From the NCBI RefSeq assembly GCF_036880985.1, contig NZ_JBAJNO010000008.1, positions 1,240,001 to 1,304,000 of the forward strand: a stretch of DNA of 64,000 nt. The letters run 5' to 3'. The stretch comes from Limibacter armeniacum (lineage in GTDB: Bacteria; Bacteroidota; Bacteroidia; Cytophagales; Flammeovirgaceae). Below the pieces are notes generated by a model. It saw only the letters and a program-made list of their open reading frames with translations. It was not told where the DNA came from and searched no databases. The stretch's first letter is position 1, and each line of letters begins with the position of its first letter. This document shows, one piece after another, positions 6,522 to 15,754 of the stretch. The position numbers and the translations under genes are program-made.

Positions 6522-8414
6522 CTAGTAAGCTGTTTCTGCATTGCGCACGACACGGGTCAGGAGTTCGCTGAGCTGCGACTCAAGGTCCTCTGCCTCTGCA
6601 ATGCTGTTTTTCACATGGATGGTAACGTTCTGAGCCAGTGCCCCCAGGTTGACGGTTATGCTCCGTCCTGCACCGCTGCCGCTTCCCCCAAATGAGTTGG
6701 AGGCCTCCGGCGTCGGAGGGGTCACGGGCGTTGCGGTTCCACCACCAGCCATCGTGCTGTCGGCTTCCGGGTTGCTGGCCTTTGGGGTATCCGTGGTTTT
6801 CACCTGGATAATCTCCTTCTTTCCGGCAAGGTCACTGCTGAAGTCCTTCTTCAGCTTGTCCCAGTTGGCGCTTGCCAGGTCAAAGTCACCCGCCAGCAGG
6901 TTGTTGACAATCTCGAAGGCAGTCTTTGCCGCTCCCGTCACGGCCTGTATGCTGGAAAGGATCTTGGATTTCATCCTGTCCCAGGTACTGCCTTCCCCAA
7001 AGAGGCGGTCCACCAGTGCCTTGCCGCCAATCTTCTGCCAGAATTCCGAGACCTTTCCCCCCAGCCAATCCCAGAGCTTGCCGATCCCCTTCAGGGCGGA
7101 GGTCCACAGCATCCATACCATGTAGAGCTCTTTCGCCACCGCCTTGATGGATTGCATCACGGCCCAGATGGCGACCTTGAGCACAAGCCCTACAGGGGCG
7201 ATGGCAGCCTTGATGTATTCCCAGGTGATGCGGAACTGCTCGGCATGGGCATTGATAAAGGCCATTGCCTGGTTGATGGTCTGGTAAAAGAGCAGCCGGG
7301 CTTTCAGTGTCAGCGTATCAAAGAAGTTTCCTACAGCGGAGAAGGTTCCTGAGAATTTCAACACTTCCTTGTTGATGGCCTCCTCCAGGGCAAGGCGCTG
7401 CTTTTGCTTCCGGATGTAAGGATCGTTCATGTCGATAAGCTTGCCCATTTCCAGGTCCATGTTCCGGAGCATGCCGATAAAGCGCTTTCCGGCATCCTCA
7501 CCGGGACCGGCAAACAGGTTGGCGATGATTTCCTGCTGCGCCTGCAAGTCGGCGTTTTTCATCACGCCACTGATCTGTTGCAGGGCGTCCATTGTCGTCA
7601 TGGCCCCGCCCTTGATCCTGGCAGACATGGCATTGACATCCACCCCCAGTTTTTGCAGGCTGTCCCTGGTCGCTTTCGGGAGTTCCTTCAGCCGCAGGTT
7701 GGCTTCCTTGATGGAGTCTATGGCCTTGTCCTGATAGATCCCCTCCCGGAAGGACTTCACGATCAGGGCCCCCGACTGCTCGGCATTCAGTCCTGCCGCC
7801 TTCAGCTGGGTGGAGTATTCCTTGATCCAGTCCAGGTCAGCATTGCCTCCGGTAGCCAGCAGCACATCCTCAATCACCTTGGCGGCCTCCATGCCTGTGA
7901 TGCCAAATTCCTTTGACATGGCATTGGTAGCCTCCCTGACCTCCTTGGCTTCCTTTCCGAACACCGAGCTGATACCCATCACCTTGGCCGTGAGGTCGTC
8001 CAGCTCCTGCCCGGTCACCTGGAAGAGCAGGCGCACCTGGGTTTGCTGCTCCCGGGCTTCCTTGCTCACCTTTACAAGGTGCTGCCCCAGCTTGTAGATA
8101 CCTGTCACCAGCGTGACCACCGCCGCTGCCGCTGCCAGGTAGGGGTTGGAGAGCATAGGCCCCAACTGGTCCATAAAGGGCACCTTGCTGGAGATGGCCT
8201 CATAGAGTTGCATATTCTGAAGGGAAAAGGCTTTCAGCCCCTGGCTGGCCTCCTGTGTTCCGGAGCGGAAGCGGGAGAAGAGCCCCTTCGTCTTGGTTTT
8301 CAGGCTTTCGGTAGCGGTTTCCACCTTCCGGAACTGTTTCCGGATGCCGTCCAGCCCTTGTGAAAAGCTGTCCTTGATGTTGAACCGTATGCCTATATCA
8401 ATTAAACTGCCCAT
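6522..8414 (-). CDS. tail tape measure protein
   Basis: A 630-residue protein with a charged coiled-coil N-terminus (residues 15-60), hydrophobic helices near 90-110 and again near 390-440, and a Gly/Ser/Thr/Pro-rich region (about 555-600) before a final helix. The segment around 130-330 resembles the conserved TP901-type tape measure domain (AKEVREATNAMSKEFGITG, ALIVKSFREG). Tape measure proteins set tail length and pass into the host membrane during DNA entry. In most Mu-like phages this gene directly follows the tail assembly chaperone; here it is on the opposite strand, more than 9 kb away. Confidence 0.85.
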   Translation of the reverse strand: MGSLIDIGIRFNIKDSFSQGLDGIRKQFRKVETATESLKTKTKGLFSRFRSGTQEASQGLKAFSLQNMQLYEAISSKVPFMDQLGPMLSNPYLAAAAAVVTLVTGIYKLGQHLVKVSKEAREQQTQVRLLFQVTGQELDDLTAKVMGISSVFGKEAKEVREATNAMSKEFGITGMEAAKVIEDVLLATGGNADLDWIKEYSTQLKAAGLNAEQSGALIVKSFREGIYQDKAIDSIKEANLRLKELPKATRDSLQKLGVDVNAMSARIKGGAMTTMDALQQISGVMKNADLQAQQEIIANLFAGPGEDAGKRFIGMLRNMDLEMGKLIDMNDPYIRKQKQRLALEEAINKEVLKFSGTFSAVGNFFDTLTLKARLLFYQTINQAMAFINAHAEQFRITWEYIKAAIAPVGLVLKVAIWAVMQSIKAVAKELYMVWMLWTSALKGIGKLWDWLGGKVSEFWQKIGGKALVDRLFGEGSTWDRMKSKILSSIQAVTGAAKTAFEIVNNLLAGDFDLASANWDKLKKDFSSDLAGKKEIIQVKTTDTPKASNPEADSTMAGGGTATPVTPPTPEASNSFGGSGSGAGRSITVNLGALAQNVTIHVKNSIAEAEDLESQLSELLTRVVRNAETAY

Positions 8415-8456
8415 ATAAATTTCACTAATGTTAATATTTTAAACAATAACCTTTCT

Positions 8457-8708
8457 TTGAATCCTTCTATTTTGTTTATATTTTTAGCATGTATTTTAAA
8501 TTTCATATTTTTTACAATGTTTATGCCTGATGTAAAGTCCAGCAAGGTCACCGTCAAGGGCGACCACAACCAGATTATCACCAATGAACAGCCCGGCAGG
8601 CAAGCCCTGATCAAGGACAAGCTTTTTCACCTGATGTTCGCCGTTTCCAACGGCCAGTCCAAAAGCATGACAATCAACAGGATCAAGGAGATCTACGACA
8701 TGCTTTAA
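8457..8708 (+). CDS. small membrane-anchored protein on the strand opposite to the late block
   Basis: From a TTG start at 8457 this gives 83 residues: a hydrophobic helix (about residues 4-23, ILFIFLACILNFIFFTMF) followed by a soluble part. From the ATG at 8517 only 63 residues and no membrane helix would be made. The frame lies between two - strand genes and overlaps the end of the portal gene by 4 bases. The well-formed hydrophobic start followed by a polar domain makes it more than a random frame, but the start codon is uncertain. No family is recognised. Confidence 0.45.
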   Translation: MNPSILFIFLACILNFIFFTMFMPDVKSSKVTVKGDHNQIITNEQPGRQALIKDKLFHLMFAVSNGQSKSMTINRIKEIYDML

Positions 8709-10708
8709 GGTTCAAAGCCCTTGAGCTTAAAGTAAGGGTGACTCTCATCGAAGATCACCTTTTCTTTTCCCACATTCTTTGCAAATAAGGGGTGCACCTT
8801 GTCAGGGTAGCGCAGGCGTTCCTTTGGGGTCTTCCGTGCGGTCTGGTTGGGTACCAGCTCCACGTCGCAGCGGCAGCCCCAGCCCAGCGGCGGATAGTTG
8901 CTTGTCCAGAACGGGTCGTCTACCGGCAAGGTGATCCCCTCCAGCCTTCGGTGCTCCTCCCTGACCCTGCTGTCATTGACCGTGCTGTAGCGCAGCATGT
9001 AGTCCTCCTTGTGCTGCTCGGCTTCCTGCCACCTGGCCGCCATCGTGGCCTGCGCTATGGCCGCATCGTATTCCGTCCGCAGCCAGGTGACATTGTAGGC
9101 ATGGTGCTTCTCCAGAGCCAGCTCTCTGAAGGCATCCCATTCCCTGAGGCGGCCATCCTGCAACAGCAGGGCATTGATCTCCTGGCAAAGCACAGCCTCC
9201 TTGAAGGAGGAGAACAGGTAGACATTCTCCTTGAGTGACTTGAGCATGGTGTGGTCCGGGGAGTCATAATCCAGGTCGACCAGCCTTTTTCCATACCCTT
9301 GCTCGACTCCCTTATATAAGGTGTCACCCACCTGGTTTGCCAGTGCCTTGAAGTCCCTGGTCTTCCAGAGTCCCTTGAACCCCCTTTTGAACAGCCTTTC
9401 AGCCACCTTTAGAAAGAGTTTAAGCAGTTCAGGATTTCCCTCTGCCATTTGTGGCTCTTGGTGGCCGGTGATGCAACAGCCCGTTTCATGGTAGAGCGCG
9501 ACCAGCTGTTGCTCCAGTCCGCTCCCCTTACCCTTTCCCGGCTTTTCCACTGGCTTGGGCTCCTCTGCCAGGATGGGGGTGCCATAGGTTTCAGTGATGT
9601 ATTCCGGATCGATACGGTACTGGGTGGCGATCCACTTGTCCACCTCCAGCTGCGTTCCTGCCAGCTTGAGGCTCTTGGAAGTATCGAAGCGGAAGTGGTT
9701 GCCCTCCACAGCATAGCCATGCTTGCCCAGCAGCGGCAGCACGTAGTCGTTGACCATGTATTCTACATAGCGGATATCGGCCTTGTATATTTGTTCCCTG
9801 GTGGTGTCGTGCACCTCCGCCTGGCTTCTGGAGGAGCCATCCTCCGTGGTCATGGTCTGCCCCAGCACCCGCTTGGATATTTCCTTGTTCGCCAGCTCGA
9901 TGGCAGAGGTGAACACCTTCTGCCCATCGGTATTCTTGGACTCATGGATCTCAAACTGTGCATCGAAGGGCAGGATGGCGTACATGGCTTCCCCCATGGC
10001 TTCTAGGTATTCCTCCAGCCCATCGAGTACCTGCTTGTCCCGGCTATCGGTCTTGGCAATCCGGTACGGGAAACCGTATACCTCCTGGTAGAGACTGTAG
10101 AAGCCTACGGCCTGCTTCTTGAATACCGTGTAGCGGGAGGCCTCCAGGAGCAACCCGGTATGGTCCGTGGTATCGTCCTTCAGGAAAAGGTAGAAGTCAT
10201 TGTAGGGGGGCTCTGCCAGGAAAAAGCGCTGCTCCCCGTTCACATCTGAGAGTACGGCACATTCCTGCGGGATGGCATGGGCCCGGTCAATGGACTGGAC
10301 TGCCACCACATGCCCCTTGTCCAAGACAAACTCAATGACCGAGTAACCGTAGTAGATACTCTCGACGACCATGCGGATAATGTCGTGCATCCACTTCTTG
10401 TCCAGCTCCTCAAAGAGTGCCTCGTTCTTTTCCCCATTCGCATCAAGGATGTGGAAGGGCGTATTGAGCACCGAGAGCGTTCGGGTATTCAGCACGGTTT
10501 GCAGGTGCGTATCGAGAAGGGCGTCCTCATAGATGCGTACCAGCTCCTCCCTTCTGGGGCGGTAGATGTCAATGGCGGCCTGGTGTGCCTTGCGCCATTT
10601 CTCGGTATCCATCCGCTCCAGGTAGCGGCTGCGCTGCTGCATTTTCACCCTTTTGGAGGATGGGCGGTTTAGAGCGCTCCTGCTTGATTTTGTGTAATAC
10701 ATATACAA
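8705..10708 (-). CDS. portal (Mu gp29/DUF935) fused to MuF-type minor head protein
   Basis: One 667-residue chain combines two Mu structural proteins. Residues about 25-390 match the DUF935 portal family (RPRREELVRIYEDALLD, YYGYSVIEFV, DGLEEYLEAMGEAMYA, SRSQAEVHD). After a Gly/Lys/Pro linker (about 395-405), residues 430-650 match the gpF/SPP1 gp7 head-morphogenesis domain, ending with the usual signature VNDSRVREEHRRLEG ... PPLGWGCRCDVE. The portal forms the DNA gate and MuF proteins are minor capsid components. No stop or frameshift separates the parts. In Mu they are two adjacent genes. Confidence 0.85.
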   Translation of the reverse strand: MYMYYTKSSRSALNRPSSKRVKMQQRSRYLERMDTEKWRKAHQAAIDIYRPRREELVRIYEDALLDTHLQTVLNTRTLSVLNTPFHILDANGEKNEALFEELDKKWMHDIIRMVVESIYYGYSVIEFVLDKGHVVAVQSIDRAHAIPQECAVLSDVNGEQRFFLAEPPYNDFYLFLKDDTTDHTGLLLEASRYTVFKKQAVGFYSLYQEVYGFPYRIAKTDSRDKQVLDGLEEYLEAMGEAMYAILPFDAQFEIHESKNTDGQKVFTSAIELANKEISKRVLGQTMTTEDGSSRSQAEVHDTTREQIYKADIRYVEYMVNDYVLPLLGKHGYAVEGNHFRFDTSKSLKLAGTQLEVDKWIATQYRIDPEYITETYGTPILAEEPKPVEKPGKGKGSGLEQQLVALYHETGCCITGHQEPQMAEGNPELLKLFLKVAERLFKRGFKGLWKTRDFKALANQVGDTLYKGVEQGYGKRLVDLDYDSPDHTMLKSLKENVYLFSSFKEAVLCQEINALLLQDGRLREWDAFRELALEKHHAYNVTWLRTEYDAAIAQATMAARWQEAEQHKEDYMLRYSTVNDSRVREEHRRLEGITLPVDDPFWTSNYPPLGWGCRCDVELVPNQTARKTPKERLRYPDKVHPLFAKNVGKEKVIFDESHPYFKLKGFEP

Positions 10709-10744
10709 ATAGACGTTAGATGCTGATATAATCCGAAATACACC

Positions 10745-10761
10745 GTTTAACTGCGTTTAAA
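10745..10761. promoter_or_regulatory. paired GTTTAAAC-like motif upstream of the portal gene
   Basis: GTTTAAC (10745-10751) and GTTTAAA (10755-10761) are spaced 10 bp, 37 bp upstream of the portal start (transcribed leftward). Nearly the same pair occurs at 17644-17661 and 21209-21227, each just before a phage gene. Possibly an operator for a phage or host regulator; the function is inferred from repetition. Confidence 0.5.
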
Positions 10762-10779
10762 TGGGGGTGTTTCCGGCCA

Positions 10780-11340
10780 TTAATAGTAATGCCTTGCCGT
10801 GGAGGGCTTTCCCTTCCTGATCAGGGGCCTTTCTTCCTCCCCTTTCTCATCCAGGAGCCTGGGCCAGTCCACATGTACCTCATCCTTCTGGAGGGAGACA
10901 AGAAAATCCCGCGCTTCCTTGTACTGTTCGTACCGGTCTTCCGGCACGGTGCGCTTGGCCACCTTCCCGTAAAGGATGTAAAGGGTGAAGTAAATGCTGT
11001 ACTCCACCAGGGTAATGTCCCTGGGGTCACCCACCTGCCAGCTTGCCGGGTTGGCTTCCGGACCGGTGGCAGTCTCCGTGAGGCACGTATAGATGTAGGT
11101 GTCCCCGTTGCCATCCGTGTAGCTGGCCACATCATCGGGGTAATAGGTCTGTCCATCCGTGAAGGTGAGCACCTGGATAAGCAGCTGTGCCGTATCATAC
11201 TGCCTGCTGATGATCTTGCGAACCTTCTCCACCGCCATGCGCTCAGCCTTGAGCAGGACGCTCTGCCTTCCTTCGGTGAGCACTTCCAGCTCGTCTGCTT
11301 CTACGATGCTTTCGTAGTCCGTGTCTGTCAGGAATCTCAT
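10780..11340 (-). CDS. Mu gp36-like head-tail joining protein (DUF1320)
   Basis: A 186-residue protein starting MRFLTDTDYESIV at 11340; a longer frame upstream only overlaps the next gene. The N-terminal half is helical (AERMAVEKVRKIISRQYD), then 'ITLVEYSIYFTLYILYGKV' and 'DRYEQYKEARDFLVSLQKDE', the pattern of Mu gp36/DUF1320 connector proteins. An insert (about 75-115) with 'YTDGNGDTYIYTCLTETATGP' resembles a small carbohydrate-binding-like beta module of the type seen in some Bacteroidota phage connectors. It overlaps the preceding gene by 4 bases. Confidence 0.65.
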   Translation of the reverse strand: MRFLTDTDYESIVEADELEVLTEGRQSVLLKAERMAVEKVRKIISRQYDTAQLLIQVLTFTDGQTYYPDDVASYTDGNGDTYIYTCLTETATGPEANPASWQVGDPRDITLVEYSIYFTLYILYGKVAKRTVPEDRYEQYKEARDFLVSLQKDEVHVDWPRLLDEKGEEERPLIRKGKPSTARHYY

Positions 11341-11636
11341 ACCTTGCTGATTAGTGTGAAAATGATTTCCGACTCCCTGATAAAGCGCCCCTCGTCCTCG
11401 CTGCGGAGCACATTGCAGGCGTGTTTCATGATCAGGCGCTGCAAGTCCTCGGCAGAGTAGAAGTGGTCCGGCATCGAGAGGCTTGCCGTATAGTGCTCGC
11501 CCTTGTACTCGAACTGGTAGATAAACCTGAGCTCGTGCAGCTCCCGCTTGCCTGAGGCCTTGAAGAAGCCCCCAAAAATCAGTACTGCCCACACGGTGGC
11601 AAAGGTGAGCAGCACTACGATTGTTTCTGTTTCCAT
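11337..11636 (-). CDS. small membrane protein of the late phage block
   Basis: A 99-residue protein with one N-terminal transmembrane helix (residues 5-24, TIVVLLTFATVWAVLIFGGF) and a soluble domain of about 70 residues. It overlaps the gp36-like gene by 4 bases and lies 4 bases after the terminase, so it is co-translated with head genes. A holin or spanin-like role is possible but not supported by any motif; no family is recognised. Confidence 0.65.
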   Translation of the reverse strand: METETIVVLLTFATVWAVLIFGGFFKASGKRELHELRFIYQFEYKGEHYTASLSMPDHFYSAEDLQRLIMKHACNVLRSEDEGRFIRESEIIFTLISKV

Positions 11637-11640
11637 TCTC

Positions 11641-13137
11641 TTAATACGTTTCTATTTTCCTGCGTTTGCCCGTCCTGGGCTTTTGCCTTTCCACATGGTT
11701 CCTGCGCATCAGTTCCGAGATGGCGCCATGCAGGCTGTCGGGGGCGTCATCATGCGCCCCGGACCCCTTTTCAAAAGCAAGGGTTTGGTCAATGCTAACA
11801 GTGAAGTCCTGGTTCTCCTTATGCTTCTCATTATAGTAGACCATCCCTTTTTCCCAGAAAGGGGAAATCCCCTCTATACGCTCATACTTGTTGGCCTTGG
11901 GTTTCCGGTCGGCCACCACGGGCAGGTAGTACCCCCGGCGGTCGCCTTCCTCGTCAAACTCATTGATGAACTTGTCCTGGATGAAGTTGCCTTCCATCAT
12001 CATGGCGCAGGGAACCTTGCCATGCTGTAAGCGGTCCTCGTACAGGTCATAGCACCACTGCACGGCATTGGTAATGGTGGTCTTGCGCACGAAGGCTTCC
12101 AGTATGTGGAATTCACGCCCTTTCTTACCCACCAGGTGGATGGCCTTGTAGTCCCCGTTTTCGGTGTAGGAAAGGTCCCCATACAGGCAAAGGGTGTCGT
12201 ACTGTCTCAGTTGCAGGGGCTTTTTCCAGCGAATCCAGTCTGCCTGGAACACCGTCCCGTCCTCGATCGGGTTGTTCATGTACTCCCGCTGGAAGGAGCG
12301 GTGCGGGATTTCCTCCTGCAAGCGGTCCCAGTACTCCTTGGTGTACTTCTGTGGCCAGTTCACCTTCCCCTCCTTGTCTAGGGCGTTGACCTGCAAGTGG
12401 TAGGCATTGGGCAAGGCCTCCAGGATGCCTGCCAGGATGCTCTGCTTGTGGATGCGGTTGTTCACAAGGAGAAACCGCTGGCGCAAGTCCGAGAAGCAGC
12501 CCATCAGGTCCTCCAGTATCCATTCCACCGCCTCCCTGACCCTGCGGGGGTTGGCGGAACGCTTCTTTGAGTCGCAGTCATCGACCACGATATAGTCCGG
12601 GCGGTGCTGCCGCTTGCGGATACCCCTAGGCGATTGCCCCAGACCGATGCAGGAGAAGTAGGTGCCGTCCTTTGCCTGGAACCTTCCCTCTGACCATTCC
12701 CCGGATTGCATCTGTTCTCCAAAGTCATTGATGTAACGCTGGTTGTATTGCAGCTCGGCCTGCACGTCGGATAGCAGCAGCTTGGCCTTTTCCTCGGTTT
12801 CCCCCACCAGCAGCATGTAGTTCAGCTCCCCGCTGGCTTTCCAGTAGAGGGGAAAGAACACATCAGCGTGTGTGCTCTTGGCAGCCCCCCGGAAGGCCTC
12901 CCAAACGGCGCTGACATACTGCGCCTTCTTCAGCTTGTTGGCCATGCGCTTGTGGAACCAGGCACTTTCCGATTTGACATAGTGCGGAAAGTAGTAGGAA
13001 CAAAAAGCCGAATAGTCACCCAGCAGGTGCTGTATCCTTCTGCCTTTGTCCTCTTCCGTTTCGTTCAGGTCAATGGGTGTGGCCTCGGCAACCAGCTCGC
13101 AGAACTCAATCCACTCGTTGTAATCCTTCCTGTTCAT
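11641..13137 (-). CDS. terminase large subunit (Mu gp28-like)
   Basis: A 498-residue DNA-packaging motor. The Walker A-like motif FRGAAKST is at residues 82-89, Walker B with the catalytic acid (YIVVDDCD) at 182-189, and a coupling motif near 222-228 (FLLVNNR). The C-terminal RNase H-like nuclease starts with 'LCLYGDLSYTENGDYKAI' (first metal-binding Asp near 321). The segment 'GLGQSPRGIRKRQHRPDYIV' is characteristic of this family. It overlaps the small subunit by 4 bases (ATGA on the - strand). Confidence 0.92.
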   Translation of the reverse strand: MNRKDYNEWIEFCELVAEATPIDLNETEEDKGRRIQHLLGDYSAFCSYYFPHYVKSESAWFHKRMANKLKKAQYVSAVWEAFRGAAKSTHADVFFPLYWKASGELNYMLLVGETEEKAKLLLSDVQAELQYNQRYINDFGEQMQSGEWSEGRFQAKDGTYFSCIGLGQSPRGIRKRQHRPDYIVVDDCDSKKRSANPRRVREAVEWILEDLMGCFSDLRQRFLLVNNRIHKQSILAGILEALPNAYHLQVNALDKEGKVNWPQKYTKEYWDRLQEEIPHRSFQREYMNNPIEDGTVFQADWIRWKKPLQLRQYDTLCLYGDLSYTENGDYKAIHLVGKKGREFHILEAFVRKTTITNAVQWCYDLYEDRLQHGKVPCAMMMEGNFIQDKFINEFDEEGDRRGYYLPVVADRKPKANKYERIEGISPFWEKGMVYYNEKHKENQDFTVSIDQTLAFEKGSGAHDDAPDSLHGAISELMRRNHVERQKPRTGKRRKIETY

Positions 13138-13577
13138 AGTTCCCCGTTCTTGATTTTCTCATCAATGAAAAGCCTCATCCAGTTGTTCATCTTTCCGGCC
13201 GCTTCCACATCACGGCTTTGGATAAAGCGGGTCAGCTCCTTGAAAGCCTGGATGTAGTTGGAGGCCAGCAGCTTGTTGCCCCTCAGCTTCTCGATGGAGC
13301 TGACCAGCTTGGCGATGGAGTCGGCCTTTTCCACGGCATCCTCCGAGATGGAGACCTTGTGGATCTTCTCCGTCAGGTTGGCAATTACCGCCTCCGAGGT
13401 GATGGTGTTGGCCTTCTTGATATTGTCCCAATCATACTTTGCCTTGTTGTTGGTGAAGGTCTTGCGGTCCTTCCACCCGACAATCTTGCAGATTTCCTCC
13501 TGTGTCATGTCGGTATGCACATAGAGTTGCAGTGCATAGTTCCTTTTGTCCTGTTCGGTGAGCGCCCCTTTTTCCAT
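13134..13577 (-). CDS. terminase small subunit (Mu gp27-like)
   Basis: 147 residues from the Met at 13577, which has a purine-rich AAAAAGG just upstream; a longer frame to 13736 has unlikely low-complexity residues and would occupy the divergent promoter region. Residues 25-50 contain a helix-turn-helix of the packaging type (MTQEEICKIVGWKDRKTFTN). The C-terminal half is helical, suited to oligomerisation. It recognises phage DNA and hands it to the large subunit encoded immediately after it. Confidence 0.75.
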   Translation of the reverse strand: MEKGALTEQDKRNYALQLYVHTDMTQEEICKIVGWKDRKTFTNNKAKYDWDNIKKANTITSEAVIANLTEKIHKVSISEDAVEKADSIAKLVSSIEKLRGNKLLASNYIQAFKELTRFIQSRDVEAAGKMNNWMRLFIDEKIKNGEL

Positions 13578-13743
13578 CCTTTTTGATACAAAAGAGCCTG
13601 AAAATCCAGTCAACTTCAAAAGAACTTCCGCACCCTGCGTAAGGGCGTTGCAAGGGTTGCATAGGGGGAGGCAATGCTGCGAAACCCGGTTTGAAAATAC
13701 TGCCTCAACCTCATTTGTTTGTAGGGAATTCAACACGTAAGGT
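13578..13743. promoter_or_regulatory. divergent promoter region between the two late phage units
   Basis: This 166-base gap separates the leftward terminase block from the rightward protease-capsid block, so both late promoters must lie here. TTTG elements suited to a Bacteroidota promoter are visible on the + strand near 13691 (TTTG) and 13715-13722 (TTTGTTTG). No clear operator or terminator is seen. Confidence 0.5.
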
Positions 13744-14844
13744 ATGTTCGAGATAGTAGCAAAATCCAGTCAGAGAGAAGCCGATATCATGCTGCATGGC
13801 GATATCATGAAATGGGGCGAGGTGGACCTGAATACGGTCAAGGCAGCGGTTGCGCCTTTGCTGGGCAAGTACAGCACCATTAACCTGCGGATACACTCCC
13901 CCGGGGGGTCCGTGTTCGAGGGGTCTGCCATCTACTCTTACCTGAAGAGCCTGCCTGTCAAGGTGAATGCCTATGTGGATGGTATCTCGGCCAGCATGAT
14001 GACCATTGTGATGCTGGCGGCCGGAAGAGTGGAGGCGGCAAGGAACGCCCGCTTTCTTGTGCATGGCGCTGCCGTGTCACCTGCCGGGAGGGGAACCCCC
14101 GCGCAGTACAGGAAAGCGGCCGAAGAGATTGAGAGCATGAACCGTCAGATGGCGGAAATCTATGCCGGGAAGACCGGCAAGGAAGCCTCCTGGGTACTGG
14201 AGAACTGGCTGGGGGAAAACGAGGTGCACTTGTCTGCGCAGGAAGCGTTGGAGGCTGGCCTGATTGACGGCATCTACGAAAGCAGACTGATGATGCCCCC
14301 GGAAGGAATGGAAGCGGACCGCATGGTCGCATTTTATGATAAGCAGATTTTAGGGAAACCGAAAAGCAAGATGAAACAACAACTAATGGCACTGCTGGCG
14401 ATGCATGGGATGTCGCTGGACCCGCAGGCCTCGGCAAGCGACGAGGCGTTTATGGGCGCCTTTACCGCCAGGTTCAATGCCCTGGTACAGGCAAAGGAAA
14501 AGCTGGAGGCACAGATGAGGGCCTCTGAAGGGGAACAGCTCCTGGGGGAGGCTGTGGCACAGCGAAAGCTGACGGCCAAGCAGGCGGAGAACCTCAAGCC
14601 CATGCTGGAGACTTCCGGCATTGAGGCCATCCGCAATTACCTGGCCTGCCTGGAGCCGGTAGCTGTGGTATCGCAGCAACTGCAACGAGAAAAGCAAACG
14701 CCAACCTCGCCAAAGGCGCAGGCAGGCAGAGATAACTGGACTTTTGATGACTATCAAAAGAAAGACCCGAAGGCCTTGCTGCACATCAAGGAGCAGGAGC
14801 CGGAGAAATACAGTGAATTAGTTCAAGCATACATTAACCAATAA
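13744..14844 (+). CDS. ClpP-like prohead protease fused to a scaffold domain
   Basis: A 366-residue protein. Residues 1-190 are a ClpP/S49-type serine protease: HSPGGS (oxyanion region, 51-56), the nucleophile in DGISASMM (Ser84) and FLVHGAA (His107). From about 205 the protein is a Lys/Glu/Ala-rich helical scaffold (AKEKLEAQMRASEGEQLLGE) ending in a polar tail. This matches Mu gpI/gpZ-type fusions, where the protease frees itself from the internal scaffold after prohead assembly. It is the first gene of the rightward late operon. Confidence 0.88.
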   Translation: MFEIVAKSSQREADIMLHGDIMKWGEVDLNTVKAAVAPLLGKYSTINLRIHSPGGSVFEGSAIYSYLKSLPVKVNAYVDGISASMMTIVMLAAGRVEAARNARFLVHGAAVSPAGRGTPAQYRKAAEEIESMNRQMAEIYAGKTGKEASWVLENWLGENEVHLSAQEALEAGLIDGIYESRLMMPPEGMEADRMVAFYDKQILGKPKSKMKQQLMALLAMHGMSLDPQASASDEAFMGAFTARFNALVQAKEKLEAQMRASEGEQLLGEAVAQRKLTAKQAENLKPMLETSGIEAIRNYLACLEPVAVVSQQLQREKQTPTSPKAQAGRDNWTFDDYQKKDPKALLHIKEQEPEKYSELVQAYINQ

Positions 14845-14848
14845 GAGG

Positions 14849-15754
14849 ATGGCTTTAGAAGTAGAAATTTGGGAAAGGGACCTGGCCAGGAACTTCTATC
14901 CGGACAACACCTTCATGACGAAGGGCAAGGATATGACAGCGTTTGTGGTCAACGGCAAGACCGTACACTCCCCGCAGGAAGGGGCCGACCCGAACGTGGC
15001 GGTCAACAGGGCTACGGTGCCTGCCACCATTTCACAGAGAACCGATGCTGACCTGACCTGGGACCTTTCCGAGCTGACCACCGACCCCACCCTGCTCAGG
15101 GATATTGAGGAGATCGAGACCAGCTACGACAAGCGCAACAGCATCATCTCCCAGCACGGCAAGACGCTGAACAAGAAGGCGGCAGGCCTGATCCTGAACA
15201 ACTGGGCAGCCACGGCAGCGGGAAGGGTGATCACCACTACCGGCGGGGAAAGGGAAGCGACAGCCCCCGCGGCTACCGGCAACAGGAAGGCAGTGGATAA
15301 CAAGGATATCCTAAAGGCAAAGTCTATCCTGGATCTGGAGGATGTGGATACCGAAGGGCGTTACGCGCTGTTCTCGGCATCCATGTACAATGACCTGCTG
15401 GCCAACGATGCCTTTATCGATGCCTCGCGTTTCGGGGCGGCGGTGATCCCTTCCGGGGTGATCGGCCGCATTCACGGTTTCTGGGTATACATGCGCAGCC
15501 ATGCAATGATTTTCGACACGGCCGGCTCACTGAAAGCCCTGGGGGCCGCAGGAGCTGCGGACGACAAGGAGTCTGTGCTGTTCTGGCATGAGGACTGTGT
15601 CAAGTACGCAAAAGGCAACGTGAAGATTTTCCACAATGCCGGGGAGGCAGCCTACTACGGCGACATCTTCTCTGCCATGGCAAGGGCCGGCGGCAAGCAC
15701 TCCTACACGGACCAGTCCGGTGTTGTTTCTCTCATCCAAGACGCAAGTGTATAA
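14849..15754 (+). CDS. major capsid protein
   Basis: A 301-residue protein directly after the protease/scaffold gene (4-base gap), the invariant position of the major capsid gene. Its layout (N-terminal arm with 'FVVNGKTVHSPQ', long helix KRNSIISQHGKTLNKKAAG, central beta domain 'RYALFSASMYNDLLAND', C-terminal 'VKIFHNAGEAAYYGDIFSAM') agrees with HK97-fold capsid proteins of the P22/Mu-like type. It would assemble into the icosahedral shell. Confidence 0.85.
   Translation: MALEVEIWERDLARNFYPDNTFMTKGKDMTAFVVNGKTVHSPQEGADPNVAVNRATVPATISQRTDADLTWDLSELTTDPTLLRDIEEIETSYDKRNSIISQHGKTLNKKAAGLILNNWAATAAGRVITTTGGEREATAPAATGNRKAVDNKDILKAKSILDLEDVDTEGRYALFSASMYNDLLANDAFIDASRFGAAVIPSGVIGRIHGFWVYMRSHAMIFDTAGSLKALGAAGAADDKESVLFWHEDCVKYAKGNVKIFHNAGEAAYYGDIFSAMARAGGKHSYTDQSGVVSLIQDASV

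Noticed and set aside
11341-11592. N-terminal extension of the gp36-like gene
   Set aside because: The added 84 residues are Arg/Gly/Leu-rich shadow of the overlapping membrane-protein gene; the Met at 11340 gives the family start and a 4-base overlap.
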